This document shows, piece by piece, positions 8,243 through 15,992 of a stretch of 64,000 bases of DNA. The DNA lies in assembly GCA_040905685.1 (NCBI GenBank), contig JBBDRB010000100.1, positions 1 through 64,000 on the forward strand. Direction: 5' to 3'. The stretch's first letter is position 1. The number at the start of each line of letters is the position of its first letter. Origin of the DNA: JBBDMU01 sp040905685 (GTDB taxonomy: Bacteria; Bacteroidota; Rhodothermia; Balneolales; Natronogracilivirgulaceae). Made by a program: the position numbers and the translations under genes. Below the pieces are notes generated by a model. It was not told the DNA's origin. It did no database searches and saw nothing but the letters and a program-made list of their open reading frames with translations.

Positions 8243-9253
8243 ATGCATGATGTCGTTTTAATACCCGGCGACGGGATTGGTCCTGAAATAACAGAATCGG
8301 TCGTTACCATACTGAAGGCCGCCGGTGCGGAGATCAACTGGATACCGGCCAGTGCCGGCATGAGGGCATTCGAGGAAACCGGAGAGCCTCTGCCGCAACG
8401 TACCATAGAGCTGATCGAACAGCATAAAGTGGCTTTGAAAGGACCCCTGGCCACCCCGGTGGGCAAGGGGTTTCGTTCGGTCAATGTCAGCCTGAGGCAG
8501 CATTTTAACCTGTACTGCAATATCCGGCCGGCAAAAACCCTGCCTGGCGTAAAAAGCGCCTTTACCCATGTGGACCTCATTACGTTTCGTGAAAATACCC
8601 AGGGCATGTATATTGGTGAGGAGCGGTATGTGGGCGGCGATGAAAACCACGCCGAAACCATAGCCGTCGTCACCCGGACGGCCAGCGAACGCATTATTCG
8701 TGCGGCCTTTGACTATGCCGTCAAACACGGACGAAAGAAGATCACCCTGGTCCATAAGGCGAATATTCTAAAATATACCACCGGCTTGTTTCTTGATATC
8801 GGTCGGGAATTGTCAGAAGAATATCCCCAGATCCAGTTTCAGGATATGATAGTGGACAATACGGCCATGCAGATGGTAATCAACCCCCGTCAGTTCGATA
8901 TCATTGTAACCACGAATCTATTTGGCGATATCCTCTCCGATCTGGCCTCGGGACTGGTAGGGGGCCTGGGGGTAACCGGCTCGGCCAACATCGGCGATCA
9001 CCATGCCATGTTTGAGGCCGTTCACGGATCCGCGCCGGATATAGCCGGTCAGGGCATTGCCAATCCGACAGCCCTTTTATTTTCAGCCACCCTGATGCTG
9101 CGGTATCTCAACGAAACAGCCATTGCCGATAAGATCCGCGACGCTGTTTATGCGGTTTTGCCGGATGACAGGTTCAGAACGGGCGATCTGGGGGGGAGTG
9201 GAAACACGGCCACCTATACCGGAGCTCTTTGCGGTGTCATAAGCCAAACTTAA
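8243..9253 (+). CDS. Isocitrate dehydrogenase, NAD-type (isocitrate/isopropylmalate dehydrogenase family)
   Basis: Beta-decarboxylating dehydrogenase of 336 residues, most like the short NAD-dependent isocitrate dehydrogenases of the TCA cycle. Visible features are LIPGDGIGPEI at the start, NIRPAKTLPGV, the substrate-binding FRENTQGMYIG, TLVHKANILK with the catalytic Lys, TNLFGDILSDLASG with the metal Asp residues, and EAVHGSAPDIAGQGIANPTA. I chose the ATG at 8243 because homology begins there; the frame stays open upstream to 8099 but that part lies over the metalloprotease gene. Isopropylmalate or homoisocitrate dehydrogenase activity cannot be fully excluded without an alignment. Confidence 0.88.
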   Translation: MHDVVLIPGDGIGPEITESVVTILKAAGAEINWIPASAGMRAFEETGEPLPQRTIELIEQHKVALKGPLATPVGKGFRSVNVSLRQHFNLYCNIRPAKTLPGVKSAFTHVDLITFRENTQGMYIGEERYVGGDENHAETIAVVTRTASERIIRAAFDYAVKHGRKKITLVHKANILKYTTGLFLDIGRELSEEYPQIQFQDMIVDNTAMQMVINPRQFDIIVTTNLFGDILSDLASGLVGGLGVTGSANIGDHHAMFEAVHGSAPDIAGQGIANPTALLFSATLMLRYLNETAIADKIRDAVYAVLPDDRFRTGDLGGSGNTATYTGALCGVISQT

Positions 9254-9313
9254 TATGTATTATGATTTGGATACCTTACCATACCGTGAAACCATAAACT
9301 ATACCTTCTTACC

Positions 9314-9976
9314 ATGAAAAACCTTTTCCTGCTCATTTTCAAAACAGCCCCGGCATTACTTCTCCTGTTGCTTTTTGCCGCTTCCGGTCTAACGCAACAG
9401 CTCCGGGCCCAGCAATTTGAGGGTACCTTAACTTATGAACTGGATACTCCCGATGAAGTACAGTCGATGACCTATCACATGAAGGACAACAAGGCCAGAG
9501 TGGAGATCGCAGTCGATGAATTGGGCGGAAATGCCGTTATCCTCATCGATTCGGACACCGAAAACATGACCATCCTCATGGAACAGCTAAGCATGTACAT
9601 GCAGATCCCCGTTCCCCCTGAGGAAGAAAACGGGCAGGAGGTGCAGGCCGATGATTTTCAGCTCACCGGGCAGAAAAGGACCATTGCCGGCATCGATTGC
9701 CAGGAGTACATCTACACCGATGAAAATGGCCATAAAACGGAGATCTGGACTCCGGAAGCCGACGATTTCGGCGGTTTCCTTTTTCCGGGCATGGGCGAAG
9801 ACGACAGCATGGCCAATATGCCGGATTTCAACTTCTTCCCGTTCCTGGTCGTCAGCAATGCCGGAGGGGAATCCATGCGGATGGAAGTGGTCTCCATTGA
9901 GGGCAAAAGCCTGCAGGATGAACTTTTTACCGTGCCTTCCGGTTTCAGGGAAATGAATATGCCTTTCGGCAATTAG
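9314..9976 (+). CDS. DUF4412-domain exported protein
   Basis: Predicted periplasmic or outer-membrane-associated protein of 220 residues. A long N-terminal signal peptide (APALLLLLLFAASGLTQQLRA) precedes a beta-rich domain. The order FEGTLTYELDTP, SMTYHMKDNKARVEI, NAVILIDSDTENMTILM and AGIDCQEYIYTDENGHKTEIW matches DUF4412, a Bacteroidota-enriched domain with a lipocalin/LolA-like look. The C-terminus carries a Met/Phe-rich segment and EVVSIEGKSLQDELFTVPSG. The function of the domain is unknown. Confidence 0.8.
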   Translation: MKNLFLLIFKTAPALLLLLLFAASGLTQQLRAQQFEGTLTYELDTPDEVQSMTYHMKDNKARVEIAVDELGGNAVILIDSDTENMTILMEQLSMYMQIPVPPEEENGQEVQADDFQLTGQKRTIAGIDCQEYIYTDENGHKTEIWTPEADDFGGFLFPGMGEDDSMANMPDFNFFPFLVVSNAGGESMRMEVVSIEGKSLQDELFTVPSGFREMNMPFGN

Positions 9977-9988
9977 GATGAAAGCAAA

Positions 9989-10046
9989 CACCGGTTGCTG
10001 CGTTGTAGCAGCAGGCAAATCCGGTGAGGCAAGAGGCAAGAGGCAA
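9989..10046 (+). repeat. Nested hairpin followed by three GAGGCAA tandem repeats
   Basis: In the spacer after the DUF4412 gene, outer arms CACCGG (9989-9994) and CCGGTG (10021-10026) enclose an inner hairpin TTGCTGC/GCAGCAG (9995-10001 and 10008-10014, one G-U pair). Three perfect tandem copies of GAGGCAA follow at 10026-10046. No T tract follows, so an intrinsic terminator is not clearly supported. It could be an mRNA 3' stabilising structure or only a local repeat. Confidence 0.45.
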
Positions 10047-10091
10047 GCATAGACGCTTGTCTCAGCTTTGCTGTTAACCTTTTTCTAATCC

Positions 10092-10877
10092 ATGATGGGT
10101 ATGAGATCCGCAACAAAATGTTTGTTGGCTTTACTAATGGTTTTGTTTTTCATTATACCGGATAAAATGATGGCTAATGATAATGACAAAGACGTTGCCG
10201 AGCTGATCGCGCAGGCTGAGAATCATTTTGAGAATCAGAGAAACCGCCAGTCCCTGGAGGCCTGGCTGAGTGTGCTTGAACTGGATTCCACCCATTACCG
10301 GGCCCTGCATGAAACCAGCCTGCTGTATAACATAATGGGGTACCAGTTTGAGGACGAAGAGACCAGTATGGAATACTACAATAAGGCTTTGCATCATGCA
10401 GAACAGGCCCTTGAGCATCATCCCGACCATGATGAATCACACTACGTCTACAGTATAGCCCTTGGGCGACTGGGGGATAAGTCGCCACCCCGGACCAGGG
10501 TCCGGTATGCCAATCTGATCAAAGAACATGCGGAAATAGCCTTGGAACTGAATCCGGAACACGCTGGAGCCTGGCATGTCCTGGGCGTATGGCATCACAA
10601 TGCGGCCAACCTCAATCTGGCTGAGCGTACCGGAGTTCGCATGCTGGGCGGATTACCGCCTTCCAGCAACGAAGAAGCTGAAGAAGCCTTTAAAAGGGCC
10701 ATTGAACTGGATAGCCAAACGATTGTATTTTACCACGACTTTGCAAAATTTTATATGGATTGGGGTAAAAAGCAAAAAGCAAAAAGCATTCTTCAGCAGG
10801 CCGTAACCATGGAACCGAAGATTGAAGGCGATGAGAAGTTCCTGGATAACAGCAAAAACATGCTGGCCAATTTGTGA
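10092..10877 (+). CDS. TPR-repeat exported protein
   Basis: Tetratricopeptide-repeat protein of 261 residues with an N-terminal signal sequence (CLLALLMVLFFIIPDKMMA). At least four TPR-like helical pairs are visible: one around AEN..RQSLEAWLSVLELDSTHYRAL, one at YYNKALHHAEQALEHHPDHD, one at EHAEIALELNPEHAGAWHV and one at EEAFKRAIELDSQTIVFYHD. The region between the second and third repeats (LGDKSPPRTRVRYANLIKEH) resembles the arrangement of regulator-of-microtubule-dynamics-like TPR proteins found in bacteria. It is probably a periplasmic scaffold; partners are unknown. Three possible ATGs lie within 12 bp and I kept the first. Confidence 0.82.
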   Translation: MMGMRSATKCLLALLMVLFFIIPDKMMANDNDKDVAELIAQAENHFENQRNRQSLEAWLSVLELDSTHYRALHETSLLYNIMGYQFEDEETSMEYYNKALHHAEQALEHHPDHDESHYVYSIALGRLGDKSPPRTRVRYANLIKEHAEIALELNPEHAGAWHVLGVWHHNAANLNLAERTGVRMLGGLPPSSNEEAEEAFKRAIELDSQTIVFYHDFAKFYMDWGKKQKAKSILQQAVTMEPKIEGDEKFLDNSKNMLANL

Positions 10878-10886
10878 TTTTTACCG

Positions 10887-13004
10887 TCACAGACCCTTCA
10901 ATGGTACGGTAAGCAGCAGGGGGTCCTCACCTTCAACGTGTATGCTAATTTCCACCCCTTCCGGATCCACAATCTCGGCGCGGACCTGAGGCACCGGTCC
11001 GGGAGCGGGCATCAGAACCCATGCAAATGTGGCATCCTCATCTATATGGGCTGAATAAACAGCCGTAGGATTCGGCTCCTTCTTCCCGTAGGTTTCACTG
11101 TACCATCCCTGTATATGCGGTTCGGTCCGGCCTTCCACCATGGTTAATTCCCAGGATAATTCACCTGCCGGTACAATGCGCAGGTTTCCCTGGCCGGCGT
11201 CACTGGAGACCACCTGACCGGCTTCTGCATCTACCCGCATGCCCGGGGCATAATGCCACAGGGTTTCCAGGCGGCGTGGCCTGTCGGTGGCCACATGATC
11301 TACAACCACCCAGTATTTGCCCTTCACATAATAAACGGCCCGGGTATGGTCCGCCTGGCCTTCAACACCTTCAAATCCACTGGCAAAGGTGTCTACGGCA
11401 AAATCCATGGACGGATCGTTTCGGTAGTGCACATCCTTTTCAAGCGGGGTGTCCGTGTACAGGGGTCCGGCATTTTGTCCGGCTCCATCGATCAGGATCA
11501 GGTTATGGGAAAAAGAGCTCCTGAAATACCCCCGCCAGACCGTCGGATCAAAGCTAAAATAATCCTCATGCGTATACCGGCCTCCGTCTACGAGCAGATC
11601 CCGCCCGTAGGCATGAACAGACAGATGCAGCTTATCGCGGTGTTGGTGGCCAATGCCATAGGGGCCCGTATGGTAAAAAGCCCACTGGCCCAGGGCATCC
11701 CATCCGTCGCGCATAACATGGATCCCGGCCCACGGAAAGACGGTTGAAGCCAGGCCCTCCGGTCTGCTTCCCCTTTCTCCATTGGTGGCGATGTAGGTCC
11801 AGTCCGGCCGGTCATACGTCTCAGCGGCCCTGAGTATCCGTGGACGCACATCCTCGCGGTCGGAATCGTTGTTCAGGGGTTGATGTCCGTCGGGACGCAT
11901 GCTATAGGCTATATAATCATACATTTTTTCAATCCGGTTCAGATAGGCCTCCGATACGGGACGGCCGGCCTTACGGTAATTTTCCACAAGCAATTCAAAC
12001 CGGCTCAGGGCCACCCATTGGGTTTTGGTAGACAGTTCGGCCTGAACCCCATCGGGGTATACCTGACCGTTGATCTCCTTTTCCATCACTTCCAGGGCGT
12101 AATCCACCCATTGTCCGGCTTGCCTGAACTCAGGCAGCGTCAAACCGGCCAGTCCCAGACCGTTCATTTCCATGGTGGTCCAGTTGTGGTTGTCTTTGTG
12201 GTAGCCTTGCAGATAGTTGGCATGCACGGGAATGCTGTAGAGCATCAGCAGTCGTCCGGCCGGAGTAAAAGCCGCGGCCTGCTGAAAGCCGAAAAAGGCA
12301 TGCAGCCAGGTTTCCCCCAGCCGTACTCCCGCATCCAGGTCACGCCAGACTACCTCGTTTATGTCCCGCCAATCCAGCTCTTCGGTTGACGTCTGATGTA
12401 CTTCCCAAAAAGCCTCGCTTTTAGCGGGCAGGGGATTGTGAAGGATCCAGTCCCGGATGATCCGGTCAAATTTCTCTGCATAGGCCGGATCCTGTTCGGT
12501 ATGCCAACTATTCAATAAAGGGATAAAGAAGTTATGCCGGTTCAGGGTATAGGCAAATTCGGCATCGTCTTCCGGTCCGGGATAGGTCCAGTCCCATCCT
12601 CCGTTCTCCTTTACCGGCATGGAGGCCGTAACCTCAAGCCGGGTGACGATATCGTTCAGCAGCTCATTGGCGAGCCTTCGCTCGTCCGGACTCAACGTTT
12701 CCGGGCGGGCCGAACGCAGCCATCCGGCCGTATTGCCGTTTTGGTAATACGATAAAAGCGCCTTGCCCGCTCCCACCGTATCGGCGGCAATCAGGGCCTC
12801 CTGTACCGGTTCCAGTCCGGGATGCTCCACGTTCAGGGAGGAAAAGATCTGACGGACCATTTCCGGATACGCCTTCCAGAGATCATCGACGGTGTTAATG
12901 TCTTGCCATTGAGGGGCCGGAACGTTGACCGACAGTAAAAAAACGTAAGAAAGATGCAGTATAAAAACCATAACTTTATTATCTAAGTAATGTTCCCGGC
13001 TCAT
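10887..13004 (-). CDS. Heparinase II/III-family polysaccharide lyase
   Basis: Predicted secreted lyase of 705 residues for uronic-acid polysaccharides. It has a hydrophobic export signal (VMVFILHLSYVFLLSVNVPA), an alpha/alpha-toroid domain (roughly residues 60-400) and a C-terminal beta-sandwich of the heparinase II/III type. Likely active-site features are DNHNWTTMEMNGLGLAG in the toroid, and GHQHRDKLHLSVHAYGRDLL and RSSFSHNLILIDG in the sandwich; Asn, His and Tyr in such positions act in known members. The exact substrate (alginate, heparin-like or other) cannot be called. No SusD, sulfatase or other carbohydrate gene is adjacent, so it is not in a classical utilisation locus. Confidence 0.85.
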   Translation of the reverse strand: MSREHYLDNKVMVFILHLSYVFLLSVNVPAPQWQDINTVDDLWKAYPEMVRQIFSSLNVEHPGLEPVQEALIAADTVGAGKALLSYYQNGNTAGWLRSARPETLSPDERRLANELLNDIVTRLEVTASMPVKENGGWDWTYPGPEDDAEFAYTLNRHNFFIPLLNSWHTEQDPAYAEKFDRIIRDWILHNPLPAKSEAFWEVHQTSTEELDWRDINEVVWRDLDAGVRLGETWLHAFFGFQQAAAFTPAGRLLMLYSIPVHANYLQGYHKDNHNWTTMEMNGLGLAGLTLPEFRQAGQWVDYALEVMEKEINGQVYPDGVQAELSTKTQWVALSRFELLVENYRKAGRPVSEAYLNRIEKMYDYIAYSMRPDGHQPLNNDSDREDVRPRILRAAETYDRPDWTYIATNGERGSRPEGLASTVFPWAGIHVMRDGWDALGQWAFYHTGPYGIGHQHRDKLHLSVHAYGRDLLVDGGRYTHEDYFSFDPTVWRGYFRSSFSHNLILIDGAGQNAGPLYTDTPLEKDVHYRNDPSMDFAVDTFASGFEGVEGQADHTRAVYYVKGKYWVVVDHVATDRPRRLETLWHYAPGMRVDAEAGQVVSSDAGQGNLRIVPAGELSWELTMVEGRTEPHIQGWYSETYGKKEPNPTAVYSAHIDEDATFAWVLMPAPGPVPQVRAEIVDPEGVEISIHVEGEDPLLLTVPLKGL

Positions 13005-13079
13005 ATCCGGTTTCGGCTAAGGTGTATCGGACATAATACTTTTATTACATTATAAATTCCATATACTATATTATAATAT
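13005..13079. promoter_or_regulatory. AT-rich divergent promoter region between the lyase and mog
   Basis: A 75-bp spacer between divergent starts. It is strongly AT-rich towards mog. TATACT at 13062-13067 and TATAAT at 13072-13077 face mog, and a TATAAT reads leftward at 13049-13054 towards the lyase. Convincing -35 boxes are not visible. Both promoters must fit here or inside the coding ends. Confidence 0.35.
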
Positions 13080-13607
13080 ATGACACCCATAATTGGCATC
13101 CTCACCGTTTCCGACCGGGCCTCACAGGGCCAATACGAAGACCTTTCGGGTCCGGCCATCCGCGATTTGCTGAATGAATACCTTTCCTCGCCCTGGGAGG
13201 AAGTATACCGGGTGGTCAGCGATGATGAGGCCCTGATTGAACGCGAGCTCTATAAAATGGCCGACGGAGCGCATTGCTGCATGATCATTACTACCGGGGG
13301 CACCGGACCCGCACCGCGTGATGTGACGCCGGAAGCAACCGGGACCGTCTGCATCCGGATGCTTCCGGGTTTCGGCGAGCTCATGCGGTCGGTATCGCTT
13401 CAGTACGTGCCTACGGCCATCTTATCAAGACAGACAGCGGGCATCTATAAATCGTGCCTGATCGTAAACCTGCCGGGAAAACCCAGGGCCATCCGGCAAT
13501 GCCTCGAGGCTGTTTTTCCCGCCATACCCTACTGCATTGACTTGATCGGCGGGCCGTATCTGGAGCATAACCCGGAGACCGTTCAGGTGTTCAGGCCCGG
13601 CTCTTAA
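13080..13607 (+). CDS. mog: Molybdopterin adenylyltransferase
   Basis: MogA-type enzyme of 175 residues that adenylates molybdopterin before metal insertion. The signature is clear: GILTVSDRASQGQYEDLSG at the start, the MPT/nucleotide loop TTGGTGPAPRDVTPEA at about residues 75-90, MLPGFGELMRSVSLQYVPTA, ILSRQTAGI and IVNLPGKPRAI. This full pattern fits MogA rather than the shorter MoaB form. It sits tail to tail with moeA, placing two successive steps of molybdenum cofactor assembly together on opposite strands. Confidence 0.93.
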   Translation: MTPIIGILTVSDRASQGQYEDLSGPAIRDLLNEYLSSPWEEVYRVVSDDEALIERELYKMADGAHCCMIITTGGTGPAPRDVTPEATGTVCIRMLPGFGELMRSVSLQYVPTAILSRQTAGIYKSCLIVNLPGKPRAIRQCLEAVFPAIPYCIDLIGGPYLEHNPETVQVFRPGS

Positions 13608-13618
13608 GATCCGGCCCA

Positions 13619-14776
13619 CTAATAAGGAAAAATGGTAACCTCGTCACCTTTGCGGTAGGTCTTGCCCGGTTCAAAACGGACAAAGCAGTCAGAATTTGAG
13701 AGTATGTGCAACAGATGGGATTGAATGGCCGCCACCGTGGTGACCTGCCGTACCGCTCCGTTATGGCCGGTCCGGCCGGGGGCAAATTCATCCATTTTGC
13801 GGGTGGTGTAGCCGTTGGTGATCATTGCCCGGCATTCCACCGGCTTTTGATGGTTGCGGGTCTGTATGATCCGGTTCACGTAAAGGACGGAACAGAAAAA
13901 AGCAGAAACCGGGTTACCGGGCAGGCATACGAATGCGGTGGCTCCCAGGGTGCCGAAGGAAAAGGGTTTGCCGGGTTTTTGGCTGACTTTCCTGACGTGA
14001 AAGCGGGTTCCCAGCGAGGCAAGCACCGGGATGACCAGGTCATATTCCCCGGCCGATATCCCGCCGGTGGTGACAACCAGATCATAGCCATCGTCCAGGA
14101 GCCGGGTGAAACGCTCTTTCATTTCGGTTTCATCATCCTTTAACACCGGGAACTCATCCACGCTCACCGAGTCAAAACCGTTAAGCAAATGGCGAAGTAC
14201 GGGTCCGTTCGTGTTCCTCGTTTCATCGAGTTCATTGCCGGTTACTTGCAGGGCAATCCGCGTTTGGGCCAGAACCCGCACCGCGGTTTGCCCGTTGCTA
14301 TGCAGAACCCCGATATCGGCAGGCAACAGGCGTTTCCCGCTTTCGAGCAGGATATCCCCTTTTTTATAGCCTTCCCCCTTTTTGCGGATGGGGTTGCGCG
14401 AAGGCTGCTCCTCTGCATAGACCCTGTCACCGGTTTTACGGATCAGTTCGACGGGTATGACCGTGTCGCCGCCCTGCGGAACGGCGCTTCCGGTTGTGAT
14501 ATAGGCACAGGTGCCGGGCCTGAGTACCGGCAGGTTCTCGTCCTCCGGCCTGATCTCAAAGGCAATCTCAAAATCCCGGCGGCCTTCGTCCAGATCCTTT
14601 TTACTGAACACGTATCCGTCCATGGCCGAGTTGTCAAAGGCGGGAAAATCCTCGCGGGCGTGTATGGTTTCGCCAAGAATCCGGCCCGGCGATGAACGGG
14701 TCGACACCGTTTCCATCCCGCTAACAGGACCCGTATGCCTGTAAATGCTTTCCAGGGCTGATAATACATCGGTCAT
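13619..14776 (-). CDS. moeA: Molybdopterin molybdenumtransferase
   Basis: MoeA family enzyme of 385 residues that inserts molybdate into adenylated molybdopterin. Visible are AREDFPAFDNSAMDGYVF near the N-terminus, domain segments with GTCAYITTGSAVPQGGDTVI, TGNELDET, and the MogA-like fold with VVTTGGISAGEYDLV, QKPGKPFSFG and VCLPGNPVSAFFC, then the C-terminal beta domain. I start at 14776 (MTDVLSALESIY) because TAAGGA lies upstream at good spacing and this removes an overlap with the gene before it; the frame is open to 14824. It follows the MoeB-like gene by 10 bp. Confidence 0.93.
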   Translation of the reverse strand: MTDVLSALESIYRHTGPVSGMETVSTRSSPGRILGETIHAREDFPAFDNSAMDGYVFSKKDLDEGRRDFEIAFEIRPEDENLPVLRPGTCAYITTGSAVPQGGDTVIPVELIRKTGDRVYAEEQPSRNPIRKKGEGYKKGDILLESGKRLLPADIGVLHSNGQTAVRVLAQTRIALQVTGNELDETRNTNGPVLRHLLNGFDSVSVDEFPVLKDDETEMKERFTRLLDDGYDLVVTTGGISAGEYDLVIPVLASLGTRFHVRKVSQKPGKPFSFGTLGATAFVCLPGNPVSAFFCSVLYVNRIIQTRNHQKPVECRAMITNGYTTRKMDEFAPGRTGHNGAVRQVTTVAAIQSHLLHILSNSDCFVRFEPGKTYRKGDEVTIFPY

Positions 14777-14786
14777 ATGGTATTCC

Positions 14787-15884
14787 TTACGTTGGAAATG
14801 TTTTCTGCCAGGCATCCATCCCACCCTCCAGATGACAAGCTTCCCGATCCGGATTCCTGTTTTTCAGAAGCTGAAGCCCCTGCAGGCTGCGCGAGCCGCC
14901 CTGGCAATACAGAATCGTAACCTGCCCGGAAGCGGGCGGCAGGTCTGCGTCTTCGAGTTGGCCCAGGGGTATATTGACCCCCCCAATATTAAATTGACGA
15001 TGCTGATGCGGCTCACGGACATCAATCAACTGTACCGGCCGGCCGGAAGTCAGCTGCTCGTTCAGCTCAGCGGATGAGACCGAAAACAACCCTCCGGGTG
15101 GGTTATACAGGGGCTCCTGGTCCAGCCCGGTAATAGCGGGGGGATCCCCTCGGAGGGGGTTATCCGGGTTTTTCGTTATCTTCATCCGGGTCATTTCCAA
15201 CGTGGCACTGTCCATGTAGAGCATGGTCCCGGAAAGCGGAGTCCCAACACCGGCGCAGATCTTAATTACCTCCAGGGCCTGCAGGCTGCCCATCACCCCC
15301 GTCAGGGCCCCCAGGACCCCGGCTTCGGCACAATTGGGCATCAATCCCGGCGGAGGCGGGCCCGGAAACACATCCCGGTAATTGGGGCCGGTTTCCCCGT
15401 CCGGGCCGGTATAGTTAAACACCGAAAGCTGCCCTTCAAACTGATACACGCCGGCAAAAACATTCGGCTTCCCATACAAAACGCAGGCGTCGTTGGCCAG
15501 ATAGCGGGTGGCAAAATTATCGGTTCCGTCAACGATCACGTCGCTGGCCTCTACCAGCTCGCGGGCATTGTCCGCGCCAAACCGCACATCGAGGCCGCGT
15601 GCGTCAACATCGGGGTTCAGGGCCTTGATCTTTTCAACAGCCACCACGGCTTTTTTCTTCCCGACATCGGCCGTTTCATACAGAACCTGGCGCTGCAGGT
15701 TGCTCAGTTCCACCCGGTCATCATCGATCACCACCAGGGTGCCCACTCCGGCCGCAGCCAGATACTGCAACGCCGGCGAGCCGAGCCCTCCTGCACCGAT
15801 GACCAGCACCCGGGCCCGGGCCAGTCTCTTTTGAGCGGACGGGCCAAAGCCTTCCAGTTGCAGATGCCTGTCGTAACGTGTCAT
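14787..15884 (-). CDS. moeB: MoeB/ThiF-family adenylyltransferase fused to a rhodanese domain, zinc cysteines absent
   Basis: E1-like sulfur-carrier-protein adenylyltransferase (about residues 1-245) joined to a C-terminal rhodanese domain (about 265-365). The ATP site GAGGLGSPALQYLAAAGVG, DDDRVELSNLQRQ, KKKAVVAVEKI and DGTDNFATRYLAND are intact, and PNCAEAGVLG keeps the cysteine next to the crossover loop. The rhodanese loop is CQGGSR. The two CxxC zinc pairs of E. coli MoeB are missing: CYRC reads NYRD and the second pair reads DNPL. Start taken at MTRYDRHLQLEG by family pattern; the frame is open to 15908. It could serve MoaD, ThiS or both. Confidence 0.85.
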   Translation of the reverse strand: MTRYDRHLQLEGFGPSAQKRLARARVLVIGAGGLGSPALQYLAAAGVGTLVVIDDDRVELSNLQRQVLYETADVGKKKAVVAVEKIKALNPDVDARGLDVRFGADNARELVEASDVIVDGTDNFATRYLANDACVLYGKPNVFAGVYQFEGQLSVFNYTGPDGETGPNYRDVFPGPPPPGLMPNCAEAGVLGALTGVMGSLQALEVIKICAGVGTPLSGTMLYMDSATLEMTRMKITKNPDNPLRGDPPAITGLDQEPLYNPPGGLFSVSSAELNEQLTSGRPVQLIDVREPHQHRQFNIGGVNIPLGQLEDADLPPASGQVTILYCQGGSRSLQGLQLLKNRNPDREACHLEGGMDAWQKTFPT

Positions 15885-15992
15885 GGTATATACCGGTTTA
15901 TGGATCAAAGGTAACGAACATTTGCCGTATTATCCATTCAGCCGGCCTCCGGTAAATGGATAATTACCGATGAATGACCGGCCTGCCCCCCC

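Noticed and set aside
10026..10046. CRISPR-like repeats
   Set aside because: Three directly adjacent 7-bp units without spacers are a simple tandem repeat.
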